Positions 28,422 to 35,625 of a stretch of DNA of 64,000 nt are shown piece after piece (the first letter of the stretch is position 1; each line of letters begins with the position of its first letter). A model generated the notes under the pieces. That model saw only the letters and a list, made by a program, of their open reading frames with translations, was not told the DNA's origin and searched no databases. The stretch spans positions 744,001 to 808,000 of the forward strand of contig NZ_FNSN01000003.1 of NCBI RefSeq assembly GCF_900105345.1. Direction: 5' to 3'. The DNA comes from Arthrobacter woluwensis. Its GTDB lineage: Bacteria; Actinomycetota; Actinomycetes; Actinomycetales; Micrococcaceae. The translations under genes and the position numbers were made by a program.

Positions 28422-29204
28422 TCAGCGGACCAGCCAGGAGAAGGCCGAATCCTGGGGCTGCTTGTACTCCAGGGCGATGTAGCCGGTGTAGCCGAGTTCG
28501 CGGCTGCGGCTGACCCACTCGCCGAGCGGGAGTTCGCCGGTGCCGGGGGCGCCGCGGCCGGGGTTGTCGGCGATCTGAATGTGGCCGAAGTCCTTGGTGT
28601 GACTCTCGATCACGGCGGCCACGTCGTCGCCGTTGACGGACAGGTGGTAGAAGTCCGCCAGGAACTTGACGTTGTCCACGCCGGCTTCCTGGGTCTTGGC
28701 GATGACCGCGAAGGTGTCGGCGGCCGTCTTGAGCGGGTACGCGGGGGTGCCGGAGACGGGCTCCAGGAGGACGGTGCCGCCGATCTTCGAGACACCCTCG
28801 GCCGCTGCGACCAGGTTCTTCAGGCCGAGCTCGTCCTGCTCCTCCGGGGTGAAGCCGTCGAGGCGGTTGCCGTAGAGGGCGTTGAACGCCTTGGTGCCGA
28901 GGCGCTCACCGATGCCGACGACGACGTCGATGTTGTCCTTGAACTCGCCGCAGCGGCCCTTCCAAGAGACCAGGCCGCGGTCGCCGCCGGGCATGTCGCC
29001 CGCGAAGAAGTTGAGGCCGGCCAGCTGGACGCCGGCGTCGTTGATGGCATTGACGAACTGGTCCACGTCCGTATCGGCGGGGACGGCCTCGGCGAAGGGC
29101 CACCAGAACTCGACGGCGTCGAAGCCGGCGGCCTTGGCGGCGGCCGGGCGCTCCAGGAGGGGGAGCTCGGTCAAGAGGATTGAGCAGTTCACGGAGTAGG
29201 TCAT
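28422..29204 (-). CDS. hyi: Hydroxypyruvate isomerase
   Basis: Interconverts hydroxypyruvate and tartronate semialdehyde. The 260-residue TIM-barrel protein of the AP-endonuclease-2 superfamily has NCSILLTELPLLERP at its start and metal-site segments such as LLEPVSG, FLADFYHLSVNGD, HIQIADNPGRGAPGTGEL and IALEYKPQ-like IALEYKQP. I start at ATG 29204 (MTYSVN) with GGAAGGA upstream; the frame extends to 29273 without support. It is the first gene of the glyoxylate/allantoin unit and has a tandem palindromic operator upstream. Confidence 0.93.
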   Translation of the reverse strand: MTYSVNCSILLTELPLLERPAAAKAAGFDAVEFWWPFAEAVPADTDVDQFVNAINDAGVQLAGLNFFAGDMPGGDRGLVSWKGRCGEFKDNIDVVVGIGERLGTKAFNALYGNRLDGFTPEEQDELGLKNLVAAAEGVSKIGGTVLLEPVSGTPAYPLKTAADTFAVIAKTQEAGVDNVKFLADFYHLSVNGDDVAAVIESHTKDFGHIQIADNPGRGAPGTGELPLGEWVSRSRELGYTGYIALEYKQPQDSAFSWLVR

Positions 29205-29287
29205 GTCGTGTCCTTCCCGGGCGTCTTTGCCCTGCTGGTGGTCTTCGGAGTCCCTCCGTCCGTGTCGTCTCACCGCTTCCGGCTAGA

Positions 29288-29323
29288 TTCCACATTGTGG
29301 AAGGAAAGTTTTGCTTAGTGAAA
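29288..29323. promoter_or_regulatory. Tandem palindromic operators upstream of the hyi-gcl-allB unit
   Basis: TTCCACATTGTGGAA (29288-29302) is a perfect palindrome with 7-bp arms and one central base. A degenerate copy, TTTTGCTTAGTGAAA (29309-29323), begins exactly 21 bp later, two helical turns. The same architecture and 21-bp spacing occur upstream of uraD. The element is 84 bp upstream of hyi, in an AT-rich patch that probably contains the promoter. An IclR-type repressor is the likely binder, because known IclR/AllR sites have this form. The 324-bp gap 29205-29528 otherwise holds only the hairpin at 29430. Confidence 0.65.
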
Positions 29324-29429
29324 GTTTACGAAGAGCTGAGGGTGGGCGTCAAGTGGGGTGGGTCACGTCTGAGTGGATGGGATACAAAAATCTGACGTGT
29401 TGGGGGTGGGGCGGAGGGCGCGCCAGGGG

Positions 29430-29495
29430 TTTCGGTGCCCGGATTTCGTCCGGGCGTGGCAATTACCGCACCCGGACGAAATCCGGGCACCGAAA
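29430..29495. terminator. 25-bp perfect hairpin downstream of the GNAT gene
   Basis: Arms 29430-29454 and 29471-29495 are perfectly complementary over 25 bp around a 16-base loop. It lies 33 bp past the stop of the acetyltransferase gene on the minus strand and upstream of the hyi operators, so it would block read-through into the allantoin unit. There is no T-run. Confidence 0.65.
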
Positions 29496-29528
29496 GGCAC
29501 CGAAAAGGGAGGGGCGTGCGGTGGGTGA

Positions 29529-29987
29529 CTAGCCCAGGATCACGAAACTCCGGAGCCGTTCGGCGCCGTCCGTTCCGACCTGGGTGAATCCGAGCGCCTC
29601 GTAGAAGCTCTTCTGGGACAGGTCGTCGTCCGTGAGCAGCACCTTCTGGCGGACATGCCGGAACCGGTCGAGCACGGCTTCGGCCAGGGCCTTGCCCGCG
29701 CCTCTCCGGTGATGGGACGGAGCGACCAGGATGTCCTGGAGGTACATGATCGTGGCGTCGTCGGAGAGGGCTCGCGCGAGTCCGACGAGGCGGGTGCCGG
29801 CCCATGCGGCCGCGACGAAGGATGAGCCGCGGATCGCGGCCGACAACGTCTCGGGATGCTCCGTGTAGGCCGTCCATCCGACGGAGTCGTACAGTGCGAG
29901 GAGGTCGGCCAGGGGCGGATCGGCCTCGCGCTCGATGCGGATCGACTGCGCGTCCGTGGCAGCCGCCCGCGTCGCCTCAGTCCTCAA
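29529..29987 (-). CDS. GNAT-family N-acetyltransferase
   Basis: About 152 residues with the GNAT core: strand and P-loop YLQDILVAPSHHRRGAGKALAEAV (acetyl-CoA site RRGAGKA) and C-terminal QKSFYEALGFTQVG. The start is uncertain. No ATG lies in a sensible place; the TTG at 29987 would overlap the preceding VOC gene by 11 bp, and the longer frame to 30080 would overlap it by about 100 bp. The gene is probably translationally coupled to the VOC gene. Substrate unknown. Confidence 0.75.
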   Translation of the reverse strand: MRTEATRAAATDAQSIRIEREADPPLADLLALYDSVGWTAYTEHPETLSAAIRGSSFVAAAWAGTRLVGLARALSDDATIMYLQDILVAPSHHRRGAGKALAEAVLDRFRHVRQKVLLTDDDLSQKSFYEALGFTQVGTDGAERLRSFVILG

Positions 29988-30372
29988 ACCCCACCAGCCA
30001 CCGCACCCCGAACCGGTCCACGACCTGCCCGTCGGTCGCGCCCCAGGGCCTGACCTGCAGCGGATCCACGACGTCGCCACCGTCGGCGAGCTGGTCGAAC
30101 CAGGTGCGGAGCGTCTCGCCGGGCGCCGTGCCCAGCAGCGACAGCATCAGCCCTTCGGCCTGGAACGGCTGGTCGTCGCCTGCGGCATCCGCCCCGGCCA
30201 GCTCCACGGTGCCCGCCAGCATGCCGTGGGCGACGGCGTCGGCCGGCCCGTCGTCGCGCCCGAACTGGGCGAACGTGTTCAGACTCAGCTCGCCGCCGAA
30301 GATGCCCTGGTAGAACTCGAGCGCCTGCCGCGCCGTGCCGGGGAAGTGGATGTACACCAGTGGATGCGCCAT
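29977..30372 (-). CDS. VOC-family (PhnB-like) protein
   Basis: A 131-residue glyoxalase/bleomycin-resistance fold protein of the PhnB (3-demethylubiquinone methyltransferase-like) group: MAHPLVYIHFPGTARQALEFY at the start, a central GADAAGDDQPFQAEG and the C-terminal DRFGVRWLVGFED typical of the family. The length matches. The role is unknown; metal-binding residues are only partly conserved. It is followed by an overlapping acetyltransferase gene. Upstream (30373-30525) lies the promoter region of the divergent secreted-protein gene. Confidence 0.88.
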   Translation of the reverse strand: MAHPLVYIHFPGTARQALEFYQGIFGGELSLNTFAQFGRDDGPADAVAHGMLAGTVELAGADAAGDDQPFQAEGLMLSLLGTAPGETLRTWFDQLADGGDVVDPLQVRPWGATDGQVVDRFGVRWLVGFED

Positions 30373-30424
30373 AGGCCCAGTCAAGCAGGGTTCCGCGCGC
30401 TTGCCCAGACCTTTCTCTTGCCCC

Positions 30425-30469
30425 GTAACCCTCCCGCGCGAGGGCCCGCGAGGGTTACACTTCGAGTGT
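30425..30469. promoter_or_regulatory. Inverted repeats in the divergent VOC/secreted protein region
   Basis: GTAACCCTC (30425-30433) and GAGGGTTAC (30450-30458) form a perfect 9-bp dyad, directly followed by a second dyad ACACT-TCG-AGTGT (30457-30469). They lie 57-101 bp upstream of the secreted protein start, in an otherwise featureless gap. They may be regulator sites; none of the neighbours is an obvious binder. Confidence 0.4.
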
Positions 30470-30525
30470 TTGTACATCACTTGGAATAACCGGCGTCCTC
30501 GCCTGACCTCCTGAAGGATCCCCCC

Positions 30526-31443
30526 ATGAAACTCACCGGCAAACTCCTGGGTGGCCTGGCCGTGGCGGCCCTGGCCCTGACCACCGCGACCCCGGCCCAG
30601 GCCGCCACGCAGTACCCCACGCCCACGCCGACCCCGGCTGACTGCTACACCGGCATGCAGACGGTGAACGCGGACCGGAGCGTCGGCGTCGTCAGTCTCA
30701 GCAATTCGAAGCTGAGCTGGGAGCAGAACGCCTCCGCGCCGGTTCCCTTCGACGCGACCTATCTCCGTCAGACCGGGGCGTCCGGGGACGCGACGACCTT
30801 CCAGGAGAGCTACTTCGGCACGGCCGCGGACGGCACCACCAAGTTCTACCGCTCCCGCTCCGAGAAGCAGGCGGACGGCACGTGGAAGCGGTTCGTCGAC
30901 GGCGCAGTGACCACCCTGGGCAACGGCTGGTTCCAGAAATCCCTGACCACGGCCTACCTCCCGGCCGCCGTCGCGAACACGCCCGGCCAGGATTACCTCT
31001 ACCGCCTCACCGCGGCGGGCGACCTCTACCGCTACCCGGTCGACTTCTTCGGCATGACCATCGGAGGGGCCGTCAAGGTCTTCAGCGGGGGCGGGTCGAT
31101 CACCGCGATCGGCGCCGCGCCGTCCATCACGGTCAACGGGAAGCCGACCGCCGTCCTGATGGCGACCCTCTCCACCGGGGAGCTGCGCCAGTACCTCATC
31201 CCGGGCGCCACGCCCACTCAGTGGAGCTCGCGCACGATCCGCCCCGCGGGGTCGGGCTGGCAGGGTTTCACCACGATCTCCGCGCGCAGCTGCGACGTGG
31301 GTCAGGTGATGATCGGTGTGACCGGCGGCCACGTCGCCTCCTACTACGACCCCACCGGCCTGAACGCGAACGACGCCGACATCAGCGGCCGTGCCAGCTC
31401 CATGCCGGTCCTGCCGTCCACCACGCGCGTCTTCGCCTGGTGA
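30526..31443 (+). CDS. Secreted protein, probable beta-propeller-like, function unknown
   Basis: A 305-residue exported protein: Sec signal peptide with cleavage near AQA-A (residue ~27), a short Thr/Pro linker, then a soluble domain. Segments such as DYLYRLTAAGDLYRYPVDF and repeated aromatic/Gly turns resemble tachylectin-type or similar propeller blades, but the match is weak. Two Cys (CYTG and SARSCDVG) could bridge the ends. GAAGGA supports the start. It is monocistronic and converges with ggt across a hairpin. No catalytic motif is visible. Confidence 0.7.
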   Translation: MKLTGKLLGGLAVAALALTTATPAQAATQYPTPTPTPADCYTGMQTVNADRSVGVVSLSNSKLSWEQNASAPVPFDATYLRQTGASGDATTFQESYFGTAADGTTKFYRSRSEKQADGTWKRFVDGAVTTLGNGWFQKSLTTAYLPAAVANTPGQDYLYRLTAAGDLYRYPVDFFGMTIGGAVKVFSGGGSITAIGAAPSITVNGKPTAVLMATLSTGELRQYLIPGATPTQWSSRTIRPAGSGWQGFTTISARSCDVGQVMIGVTGGHVASYYDPTGLNANDADISGRASSMPVLPSTTRVFAW

Positions 31444-31503
31444 GCCCGGCACGCTGAGCCGATAGAGAGCCTGAGCTGACGGAGAAGCCTGAGCTGACAC
31501 GGA

Positions 31504-31549
31504 AAGGGCCGACGACGGCGGAACCCTGGTTCCGCCGTCGTCGGCCCTT
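31504..31549. terminator. 22-bp perfect palindrome between convergent genes
   Basis: Arms 31504-31525 and 31528-31549 are perfectly complementary with only two bases between, so the RNA loop must open slightly. It contains the core ACGACGGCGG. It lies between the secreted protein gene and ggt, both ending here, so it is a bidirectional terminator candidate. Confidence 0.65.
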
Positions 31550-31563
31550 GGTGTGTGGCCGGC

Positions 31564-33393
31564 TCAGCGCCTGCCGGACACGACCATCGCCGAACCCCCG
31601 CCGCGCCGGACCGGCTCGGCCGCCGCGACGGTGCTGCCGTCGGGCCGGAACTCGATCGCCGTGGCCGCCCCGATCTCGGAGGCCGAGGTGAAGGAGTCTC
31701 CGGAGGCGACCAGTTTGTGGCCGAGCGCGCTCAGCCCGGCGCCGTACTTCTCGATGAACGCCGGCTCGGCCACGACCGTGGCCCCGTTGCGCGGGGACAC
31801 CCGCGGTGCCGCGATCGCGTCCGAGACGCTCATCCCCAGGTCCACCCGGTTGAGGATGGTCTGCAGCACGGTGGTGATGATGGTCGAGCCGCCGGGTGAA
31901 CCCAGGGCGAGGAAGGGCTTGCCGTCGCGCAGGATGATGGTCGGCGACATCGAGGACCGCGGGCGCTTGCCGGGTTCGATCCGGTTGGGGTCGGCGGCGT
32001 TCCAGACGGTCGAGAAGTCGGTGAGCTCGTTGTTCAGGAGGAAGCCGCGACCGGGCACGACCATGCCCGATCCGCCGGTCTGCTCGATCGTCAGGGTGTA
32101 CTCCGCGACGTTGCCCCAGCGGTCGGACACCGTCAGGTTCGTGGTGGAGATGTTCTCAGTGTCGCGCTCCTCGGCCGGCTTCGCCGTGGAGGCCGGGCAC
32201 ACGCCGTCGTAGTTCGTGACGTCGCCCGGCGCGAGCGGCTTCGGCAGGGCCTTCGCCGGATCGATCAGGCAGGCACGCTCCTTGCCGAACAGCGGGTCGG
32301 TCAGGGCCGCCGTCGGGACGTCAACGAAGGCCGGATCGCCCACGTACTTCCCGCGGTCCGCGAAAGCCAGGGAGCTCGCCTCGATGTAGTGGTGCAGTGC
32401 CTGGGTGGGGCTCATCCCGGACAGTTCGGAGGTCTTCAGGATGTTCAGCGCCTCGCCCACCGTGGTGCCGCCGCTGCTGGACGGCGCCATGCCGTAGACG
32501 TCCAGGCCTCGGTACGTGACATGGGTGGTGCCCTGGTCCGCGACCTTGTACTTCGCCAGATCGGCCGCGGTCATGGACCCGACCGGCACCGGGAGCGTGG
32601 TGTCCGGCGTCTTCGGGGGAGCCTGCACGGTCTGCGCGATTTCGCGGGCCAGCGGGCCCCGGTAGAAGGCGTCGACGCCGCCCTTGGAGAGCAGCCGGTA
32701 CGTGGCGGCGAGATCGTGGTTGCGGAACACCGTGCCCACCGCCGGAGCGTCCCCGCCCGGGAGGTACAGCTTGCTGGTGGAGGTGAAAGCGGCGAAGCGG
32801 GCTTTGTTGTCGAGGGTCTGCTGGCGGAACGTGTCGTCGACGACGAAACCGCGATCGGCCACCCGGATGGCGGGCTTCAGGGCCTCGCCCAGGCTGAGCT
32901 TGCCCCAGCGCTGGAGGGCCCGGGCCCAGGTGGCCGGCGTCCCGGGCACGCCGACGGCGACGCCGCTCGTGACGAGTTCCGGAGTGAAGGGGTACGGCTG
33001 GCCGGTGGCGGGGTTGATGAACGCGTCGTGCGTGATGCCGGCCGGCGCGGTTTCGCGGCCGTCGATGGAGCTGACGGTGCGGGACTTCGCGTCGTAGTAG
33101 ACGAAGTAGCCGCCGCCTCCGATCCCGGCGCTGTAGGGCTCGGTCACGCCGAGTGTCGCCGCGGCCGCGACGGCGGCGTCCGCCGCGGTGCCGCCCTTGC
33201 GGAGCACCTCGATGGCGGCGGCGGAGGCCTCGGGGTCGACGGTGCTGACGGCCCCGCCGTAACCCGTGGCCGTCGGCGTCTTCTCGGTGTGCCGGGGGTC
33301 GGCGTGGGCTGCGGGCAGCGACGCCGCGCCGGCGGTGAGGGCCAGGGCCAGGGCGGAGAGGCCCGCCGCAGCTCTTCTGGGTAACCGGTTCAC
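31564..33393 (-). CDS. ggt: Gamma-glutamyltransferase, secreted
   Basis: Extracellular enzyme splitting glutathione and other gamma-glutamyl compounds. The 609-residue precursor has a signal peptide (RR, then a hydrophobic stretch, cleavage near AHA-D). It should self-cleave before Thr417 in STTNLTVSDRWGN, giving large and small subunits; Thr417 is the nucleophile. PSSSGGTT and GGSGMVVPGRGFLLNNELTDF are the gamma-glutamyl binding and lid-region motifs. I start at GTG 33393, which follows AGGAGGATTCAC; the upstream frame to 33420 lacks a ribosome site. It is monocistronic. Confidence 0.95.
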   Translation of the reverse strand: MNRLPRRAAAGLSALALALTAGAASLPAAHADPRHTEKTPTATGYGGAVSTVDPEASAAAIEVLRKGGTAADAAVAAAATLGVTEPYSAGIGGGGYFVYYDAKSRTVSSIDGRETAPAGITHDAFINPATGQPYPFTPELVTSGVAVGVPGTPATWARALQRWGKLSLGEALKPAIRVADRGFVVDDTFRQQTLDNKARFAAFTSTSKLYLPGGDAPAVGTVFRNHDLAATYRLLSKGGVDAFYRGPLAREIAQTVQAPPKTPDTTLPVPVGSMTAADLAKYKVADQGTTHVTYRGLDVYGMAPSSSGGTTVGEALNILKTSELSGMSPTQALHHYIEASSLAFADRGKYVGDPAFVDVPTAALTDPLFGKERACLIDPAKALPKPLAPGDVTNYDGVCPASTAKPAEERDTENISTTNLTVSDRWGNVAEYTLTIEQTGGSGMVVPGRGFLLNNELTDFSTVWNAADPNRIEPGKRPRSSMSPTIILRDGKPFLALGSPGGSTIITTVLQTILNRVDLGMSVSDAIAAPRVSPRNGATVVAEPAFIEKYGAGLSALGHKLVASGDSFTSASEIGAATAIEFRPDGSTVAAAEPVRRGGGSAMVVSGRR

Positions 33394-33517
33394 GTGAATC
33401 CTCCTGATCGAGTCATGCAACTTGACGGTTCTGTCACGCTACTGCCGGGGTGGGGGCGGAGCAATGGGTGGGTCGTTCGTGACGCGGGGCGGGTGGGGGT
33501 GGCTGGTGGGCGCGGCC

Positions 33518-33585
33518 GGTTCTGCGCCCGGAATCGCCTTCTGCGCCCCCATTGAGGCGCAGGTCGCGAAGAAGGGCGCAGAACC
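33518..33585. repeat. Nested inverted repeats between ggt and the arsR gene
   Basis: Outer arms GGTTCTGCGCCC (33518-33529) and GGGCGCAGAACC (33574-33585) enclose an inner dyad CTGCGCC/GGCGCAG (33541-33547, 33556-33562). TTCTGCGCCC also recurs as a direct repeat at 33520 and 33539. The location is between divergent genes, so it is not a simple terminator; its right edge abuts the -35 of the arsR promoter. Confidence 0.5.
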
Positions 33586-33586
33586 C

Positions 33587-33631
33587 TTGACGCGGCTGTC
33601 CCCGAGCGATAACGTACAACCAAATGGTTGT
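33587..33631 (+). promoter_or_regulatory. arsR promoter with operator containing the start codon
   Basis: TTGACG (33587-33592) and TAACGT (33610-33615) are 17 bp apart. ACAACCA and TGGTTGT (33616-33622, 33625-33631) form a perfect 7-bp dyad whose centre contains the ATG at 33624. There is no Shine-Dalgarno, so the mRNA should be (nearly) leaderless and the ArsR dimer would sit on its own start codon, giving direct autorepression. Confidence 0.6.
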
Positions 33632-33995
33632 AGAACAGCTCCGAACCCCCGAGCCGGAAGAGCTCGATCGACTCTTCCAGGCGCTCGCCGACGCCACCCG
33701 ACGCGACATTCTCACGCAGGTGTCCCTGGCGGAACGCTCCGTGTCCGGGCTCGCCGCCCTCTATGCCATGAGTTTCGCCGCGGTTCAGAAGCACGTCGCC
33801 GTCCTGGAACGTGCCGGTCTGGTCCGCAAGGACAAGCGGGGGAGGGAGCAGATGGTGAGTGCCGATCACGAACGGCTGGCCCTGGCCCGCAGGGTGCTGG
33901 ACCGCTATGAGGAGATCTGGCGCGAACGCTCCCTCCGGATGGACCGGATCCTCGCCGAAACACCGCATGACTCCACCTCGCAGGACACCCGGTAG
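33624..33995 (+). CDS. ArsR-family regulator (SRPBCC-linked type)
   Basis: A 123-residue ArsR/SmtB winged-helix protein: LFQALADATRRDILTQV, recognition helix AVQKHVAVLERAGLVRKDK, and a C-terminal basic/helical part. No metal-binding Cys cluster is present, which fits the SdpR-like subgroup paired with SRPBCC proteins. It precedes the SRPBCC gene by 18 bp and appears to bind its own start region. Effector unknown. Confidence 0.9.
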   Translation: MVVEQLRTPEPEELDRLFQALADATRRDILTQVSLAERSVSGLAALYAMSFAAVQKHVAVLERAGLVRKDKRGREQMVSADHERLALARRVLDRYEEIWRERSLRMDRILAETPHDSTSQDTR

Positions 33996-34013
33996 GCACA
34001 GGAAGGCAACGAC

Positions 34014-34499
34014 ATGACAGTCATCAGTTCGGTCAAGGATTACGAGGCCCTGACCCTCACCATCGTCAATGAGTTCGACGCCGGCGTGGACCGCGTCTGG
34101 CAGCTCTGGGAGAACCCGCGTCAGCTCGAGCGCTGGTGGGGCCCGCCGACCTGGCCCGCCACGTTCACCGCATTCGAGTTCGCTCCCGGCGGCCAGGCCA
34201 GGTATCACATGACCGGCCCGGAGGGGGAGAAGGCCCACGGTTGGTGGAAGTTCCTCTCGATCTCCCGTCCCACCGGTCTGGAGATCGAGGACGGCTTCGC
34301 CGACACGAACGGCGACCCGGACCCGAACACGCCCTCCGGCACCATGCGGATCACGCTTGAGGATCTCGGCGGGCGCACCCGGATGACCATCGAATCCCAC
34401 AACGACACCGTCGAACAGCTCCAGGAGCTCGTGGAGATGGGCATGGAGGAAGGCATGAAGGAGGCGCTGGGACAGATTGACGCAATCCTCGCGGAGTAA
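34014..34499 (+). CDS. SRPBCC (AHSA1-like) domain protein
   Basis: A 161-residue START-like fold protein of the AHSA1 group: FDAGVDRVWQLWENPRQLERWWGPPTWPATF, FEFAPGGQARYHMTGPEGEKAHGWW and GRTRMTIESH are standard. It has a ribosome site (GGAAGG) and forms an operon with the ArsR gene. Such pairs are widespread; the protein may bind a hydrophobic ligand, but no reaction is established. Confidence 0.9.
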   Translation: MTVISSVKDYEALTLTIVNEFDAGVDRVWQLWENPRQLERWWGPPTWPATFTAFEFAPGGQARYHMTGPEGEKAHGWWKFLSISRPTGLEIEDGFADTNGDPDPNTPSGTMRITLEDLGGRTRMTIESHNDTVEQLQELVEMGMEEGMKEALGQIDAILAE

Positions 34500-34519
34500 A
34501 GCTCCCGCAGACGCACGCG

Positions 34520-34581
34520 CGACGACGGCGGTGTGCGGCCAGGTGCCCGGGCAGGGCGGCGGCCGCGCCGTCGTCGTTTTT
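34520..34581 (+). terminator. Intrinsic terminator of the arsR-SRPBCC unit
   Basis: CGACGACGGC (34520-34529) and GCCGTCGTCG (34567-34576) pair perfectly and are followed at once by TTTTT (34577-34581). This is one of only two hairpins in the window with a clear T-run for the plus strand. Its arm contains the recurrent ACGACGGC core. Confidence 0.7.
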
Positions 34582-34604
34582 CTGCCCTGTGGAGCGGTGG
34601 GTGA

Positions 34605-35324
34605 TCAGAGGTGGCGGAGGTAGCGCTCGGGTTCGTTCAGGAAGTTGCGCCAGTTCTTGACGAGGTCGAGGTCGTCCCAGGGTTCGGCGCGGAGGCCCCA
34701 GGCGCCGACCTCATAGATGGTGGCTCCTGGGAGGGCGGCGAGGAGCGGGGAGTGGGTCGAGAGGATCACCTGGGAATCGCCGCGGTCGAGCAGGTCTTTG
34801 AGGATGCCCATGAGTGCCAGGCAGCCTGAAAGAGAGAGGGCGGATTCGGGTTCGTCGAGGATCCAGAGCCCTGCGCCCCGGAAGCGTTCCACCGCCAGTT
34901 CCAGGAAGGACTCGCCGTGGGACAGCTCGTGGAAGACGGCCTCCGGCCCTGTCCCGGGATTCCGTTCGAGGTACGTGAAGAAGCCGTGCATTGCTTCCGC
35001 CCGCAGGAAGTATCCGCGCCGGGAGGCACCGGCATTGCGGACGAGGCGGAGGTGCTCGTGGAGGGGTGACTCGGACACGCGCGTCGAGTGCATCGCGCCG
35101 GTCGAACCGCCTTCCGGAGAGAATCCGAAGGCGAGGGCGATGGCCTCCACCAAGGTGGACTTTCCGGTGCCGTTGTCCCCGACGAACACCGTGGCCGGGC
35201 CGAGGTCCAGCCCTTCGTCGAGCAGCTGCGCGACCGGCGGCAAGGTGGCAGGCCATTCGTCGCGGGGAGCAGGTCTGCGGTCATCCGGCTCCACGCGCCG
35301 GATCGGATACTCGGCCCATTGCAT
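34605..35324 (-). CDS. AAA/ABC-like ATPase (COG3910 type)
   Basis: A 239-residue soluble P-loop ATPase of the SMC/ABC superfamily: Walker A VGDNGTGKSTLVEAI, signature-like ELSHGESFLELA, Walker B GLWILDEPESALS and the H-loop STHSPLLAALPG. It has no membrane partner and no coiled-coil arm, which fits the stand-alone predicted ATPases. The ATG at 35324 lies six bases after TAGCCT (35336-35331) with no Shine-Dalgarno, so it is likely leaderless. Function unknown. Confidence 0.85.
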   Translation of the reverse strand: MQWAEYPIRRVEPDDRRPAPRDEWPATLPPVAQLLDEGLDLGPATVFVGDNGTGKSTLVEAIALAFGFSPEGGSTGAMHSTRVSESPLHEHLRLVRNAGASRRGYFLRAEAMHGFFTYLERNPGTGPEAVFHELSHGESFLELAVERFRGAGLWILDEPESALSLSGCLALMGILKDLLDRGDSQVILSTHSPLLAALPGATIYEVGAWGLRAEPWDDLDLVKNWRNFLNEPERYLRHL

Positions 35325-35432
35325 GACAGCAGGCTAGCCGAGGGGTCTGACAGGATGCGTCGAGCTTATTTAGCTCGCGTGGGCCATTGCTTGATGCTCG
35401 ACGACGACGGAAGGCCGCCTTCGGGACAGGGA

Positions 35433-35472
35433 CAACCGTCCGGGAACGGTGGGGGCCGTTCCCGGACGGTTG
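35433..35472. terminator. 17-bp perfect hairpin in the gap 35325-35625
   Basis: Arms 35433-35449 and 35456-35472 are perfectly complementary over 17 bp around TGGGGG. It lies in a 301-bp gap between the ATPase promoter and the end of the surface-protein gene. With the second hairpin at 35558 it probably stops leftward transcription from the surface locus. I see no gene in this gap. Confidence 0.55.
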
Positions 35473-35557
35473 CGGGTGCCTCAGGGGTGCGGAGTTGGGG
35501 AGTGTGAGGGGATGAGGGGGTTTTCCGTGCGTCGTCCGGTCCGGGAGGACCGGGGGA

Positions 35558-35599
35558 GACCGGCCTGGTGGACGGTGGTCACCGCCCGCCAGGCCGGTC
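35558..35599. terminator. Hairpin directly downstream of the surface-protein gene
   Basis: GACCGGCCTGG (35558-35568) and CCAGGCCGGTC (35589-35599) pair over 11 bp and enclose a further dyad CGGTG-GT-CACCG. It begins 27 bp past the stop of the collagen-like gene on the minus strand and is the likely terminator of that operon. Confidence 0.6.
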
Positions 35600-35625
35600 C
35601 GGTTCAGGAACCGGATGCTCCGAGG

